The notes under the pieces were generated by a model, which did no database searches, was not told the DNA's origin, and was given only the letters and a program-made list of their open reading frames with translations. This document shows positions 6,246 to 6,878 of a stretch of DNA of 6,878 nucleotides, one piece after another (within the stretch, counting starts at the first letter, position 1; each line of letters begins with the position of its first letter). The stretch spans positions 1 to 6,878 of the forward strand of contig CANJXD010000316.1 of NCBI GenBank assembly GCA_947478535.1. Reading direction: 5' to 3'. Made by a program: the position numbers and the translations under genes. Source of the DNA: Acetobacteraceae bacterium. Its GTDB lineage: Bacteria; Pseudomonadota; Alphaproteobacteria; Acetobacterales; Acetobacteraceae.

Positions 6246-6271
6246 TATCTGGATGAGTGCGGCAGTCATCC
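6237..6271 (+). repeat. Alternating TCATCC / GGATGA / TCATCC hairpin element after ligase stop
   Basis: TCATCC (6237-6242), GGATGA (6251-6256) and TCATCC (6266-6271) are spaced by 8 and 9 bases, so the middle copy can pair with either flank. The first copy covers the last two codons of the ligase gene, just before its stop. The downstream hairpin can be lengthened outward to 6248-6274 with G-T pairs. No T-tract follows, so a terminator role is possible but weakly supported. The rest of the spacer (to 6407) shows no clear promoter to me. Confidence 0.35.
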
Positions 6272-6397
6272 GGGCAAACTTGGCCCAGGCGTAAATCTTC
6301 TCTTCACATCCGCCTCAGGGTTATCCATGTCGGATCATGGGCTGCCCGCCGTCGCTATGTGCGCGGGTCCACGATGGGGAACCAGTTTCGGGATGCC

Positions 6398-6402
6398 GGA
6401 GG
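6398..6402 (+). promoter_or_regulatory. Ribosome binding site setting the Nudix start
   Basis: GGAGG lies five bases upstream of ATG 6408 and is the strongest Shine-Dalgarno match in the region. It favours 6408 over the in-frame ATG at 6327, which has only AGGG (6317-6320) upstream, and the extra 27 residues from 6327 do not look like Nudix sequence. Confidence 0.7.
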
Positions 6403-6407
6403 GAGAC

Positions 6408-6842
6408 ATGGCGGGGGTTGCCCGGCAGGCGCGCGGGTTGCGGCGCCAATCGGCGGCCCTGCCCCTGCTCGGCGCCGCCGGCGCGCAGCGCATCGTCCTG
6501 GTCACCAGCCGGGAAACGCGGCGCTGGGTGCTGCCGAAGGGCTGGATCGAGCCTGGTGAAGCCCCGCATTACAGCGCCGCGCGCGAAGCCTTCGAGGAAG
6601 CGGGGCTGGAGGGTGAGGCGGACCCCGATCCGCTCGGACGCTACACCTATGGCAAGCGCAAGCAGAATGGCGTGCTGCTGCCCTGTGAGGTGCTGGTCTT
6701 CCGCTTCCAGGTCGGCCGGCTGTTGCGGGACTGGCCGGAAAGTGCCGAGCGTGAACGGCGGATGTTCACGCTCCAGGCCGCCGCCGCGCTGGTGATGGAA
6801 CCCGAACTGGCGGCGCTGCTGCGAAGCCTGTCCGGGACGTAG
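6408..6842 (+). CDS. Nudix hydrolase, DIPP-like
   Basis: A 144-residue Nudix hydrolase, expected to cleave a nucleoside-diphosphate-linked or polyphosphate substrate in the cytoplasm using Mg2+ or Mn2+. The Nudix box is complete (residues 45-67): G45, then E51 of GEAPHYSAA, then R59-E60, E63-E64, G66 and L67, fitting GX5EX7REUXEEXGU. It is preceded by LVTSRETRRWVLPKGW (31-46), and downstream come GRYTYGKRKQNG (77-88), PCEVLVFRFQV and a DWPE segment (108-111). This pattern resembles the compact bacterial relatives of diphosphoinositol / diadenosine polyphosphate hydrolases common in Alphaproteobacteria. The start at 6408 rests on GGAGG (6398-6402) and on the family-like RRQSAALPLL N-terminus. 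It is separated from the CoA operon by 162 bases and is probably an independent housekeeping gene. The true substrate is unknown. Confidence 0.93.
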   Translation: MAGVARQARGLRRQSAALPLLGAAGAQRIVLVTSRETRRWVLPKGWIEPGEAPHYSAAREAFEEAGLEGEADPDPLGRYTYGKRKQNGVLLPCEVLVFRFQVGRLLRDWPESAERERRMFTLQAAAALVMEPELAALLRSLSGT

Positions 6843-6864
6843 CGCGCGGCCACGCCCCGGACAG
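6828..6864 (+). terminator. GC-rich hairpin spanning the Nudix stop codon
   Basis: CTGTCCGGG (6828-6836) and CCCGGACAG (6856-6864) form a perfect 9-bp inverted repeat. After one mismatch the stem continues with CGT/ACG (6838-6840 with 6852-6854), and after another with GC/GC (6842-6843 with 6849-6850), giving a long imperfect hairpin with a 5-base loop. The TAG stop (6840-6842) lies in its upper stem. Downstream sequence is C-rich with no T-run, so it is at best an atypical terminator or 3'-end stabiliser. Confidence 0.4.
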
Positions 6865-6878
6865 CGCCCCTCACACCG

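Noticed and set aside
6327..6407. Longer Nudix protein starting at ATG 6327
   Set aside because: The added residues show no Nudix similarity, and the best ribosome site (GGAGG) serves ATG 6408.
1..6878. Mobile element, defence system, CRISPR or prophage
   Set aside because: No transposase, integrase, repeat array, nuclease or phage-like protein is visible, and base composition looks uniform apart from the short divergent control region.

Overview
This is a GC-rich window of ordinary bacterial chromosome, densely packed with genes. The combination of a polar amino-acid ABC permease, a Bug/TctC-type periplasmic binding protein without a partner here, a CaiB/BaiF CoA-transferase and a DIPP-like Nudix hydrolase best fits an alphaproteobacterium, probably of the Acetobacteraceae (Roseomonas-like). 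That placement rests on protein character and base composition, not on a marker gene. I see no rRNA, tRNA, CRISPR, insertion sequence or phage gene.

Layout: (1) 1-116 holds the C-terminal end of an amino-acid ABC permease, followed through an ATGA overlap by an AhpD/carboxymuconolactone-decarboxylase-like protein (113-739). (2) A Bug-family solute-binding protein lies on the minus strand (1726-746). It converges on the AhpD-like gene, and both stop codons sit inside one perfect 16-bp palindrome. (3) A 76-bp divergent intergenic region (1727-1802), rich in A and T for this window, carries a dyad with LysR-box geometry. (4) A four-gene plus-strand operon (1803-6245) encodes an FMN-dependent nitronate monooxygenase-like oxidoreductase, a family III CoA-transferase, an enoyl-CoA hydratase and an AMP-forming acyl-CoA ligase. 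All three junctions are 4-bp ATGA overlaps. (5) A Nudix hydrolase (6408-6842) follows a 162-bp spacer and ends inside a GC-rich hairpin.

How the genes may work together (inference): the Bug protein would capture an organic anion in the periplasm. The ligase and/or CoA-transferase would make its CoA thioester, the hydratase would hydrate an enoyl-CoA, and the flavoprotein would perform a redox step. The shared divergent control region supports one regulon for uptake and catabolism. The substrate cannot be read from the sequence. The individual families are all well known; what may be new is the pathway they form and a few departures from family motifs: CxxS in the AhpD-like protein, a shortened active-site loop in the hydratase, and Asp to Glu in the Bug motif.
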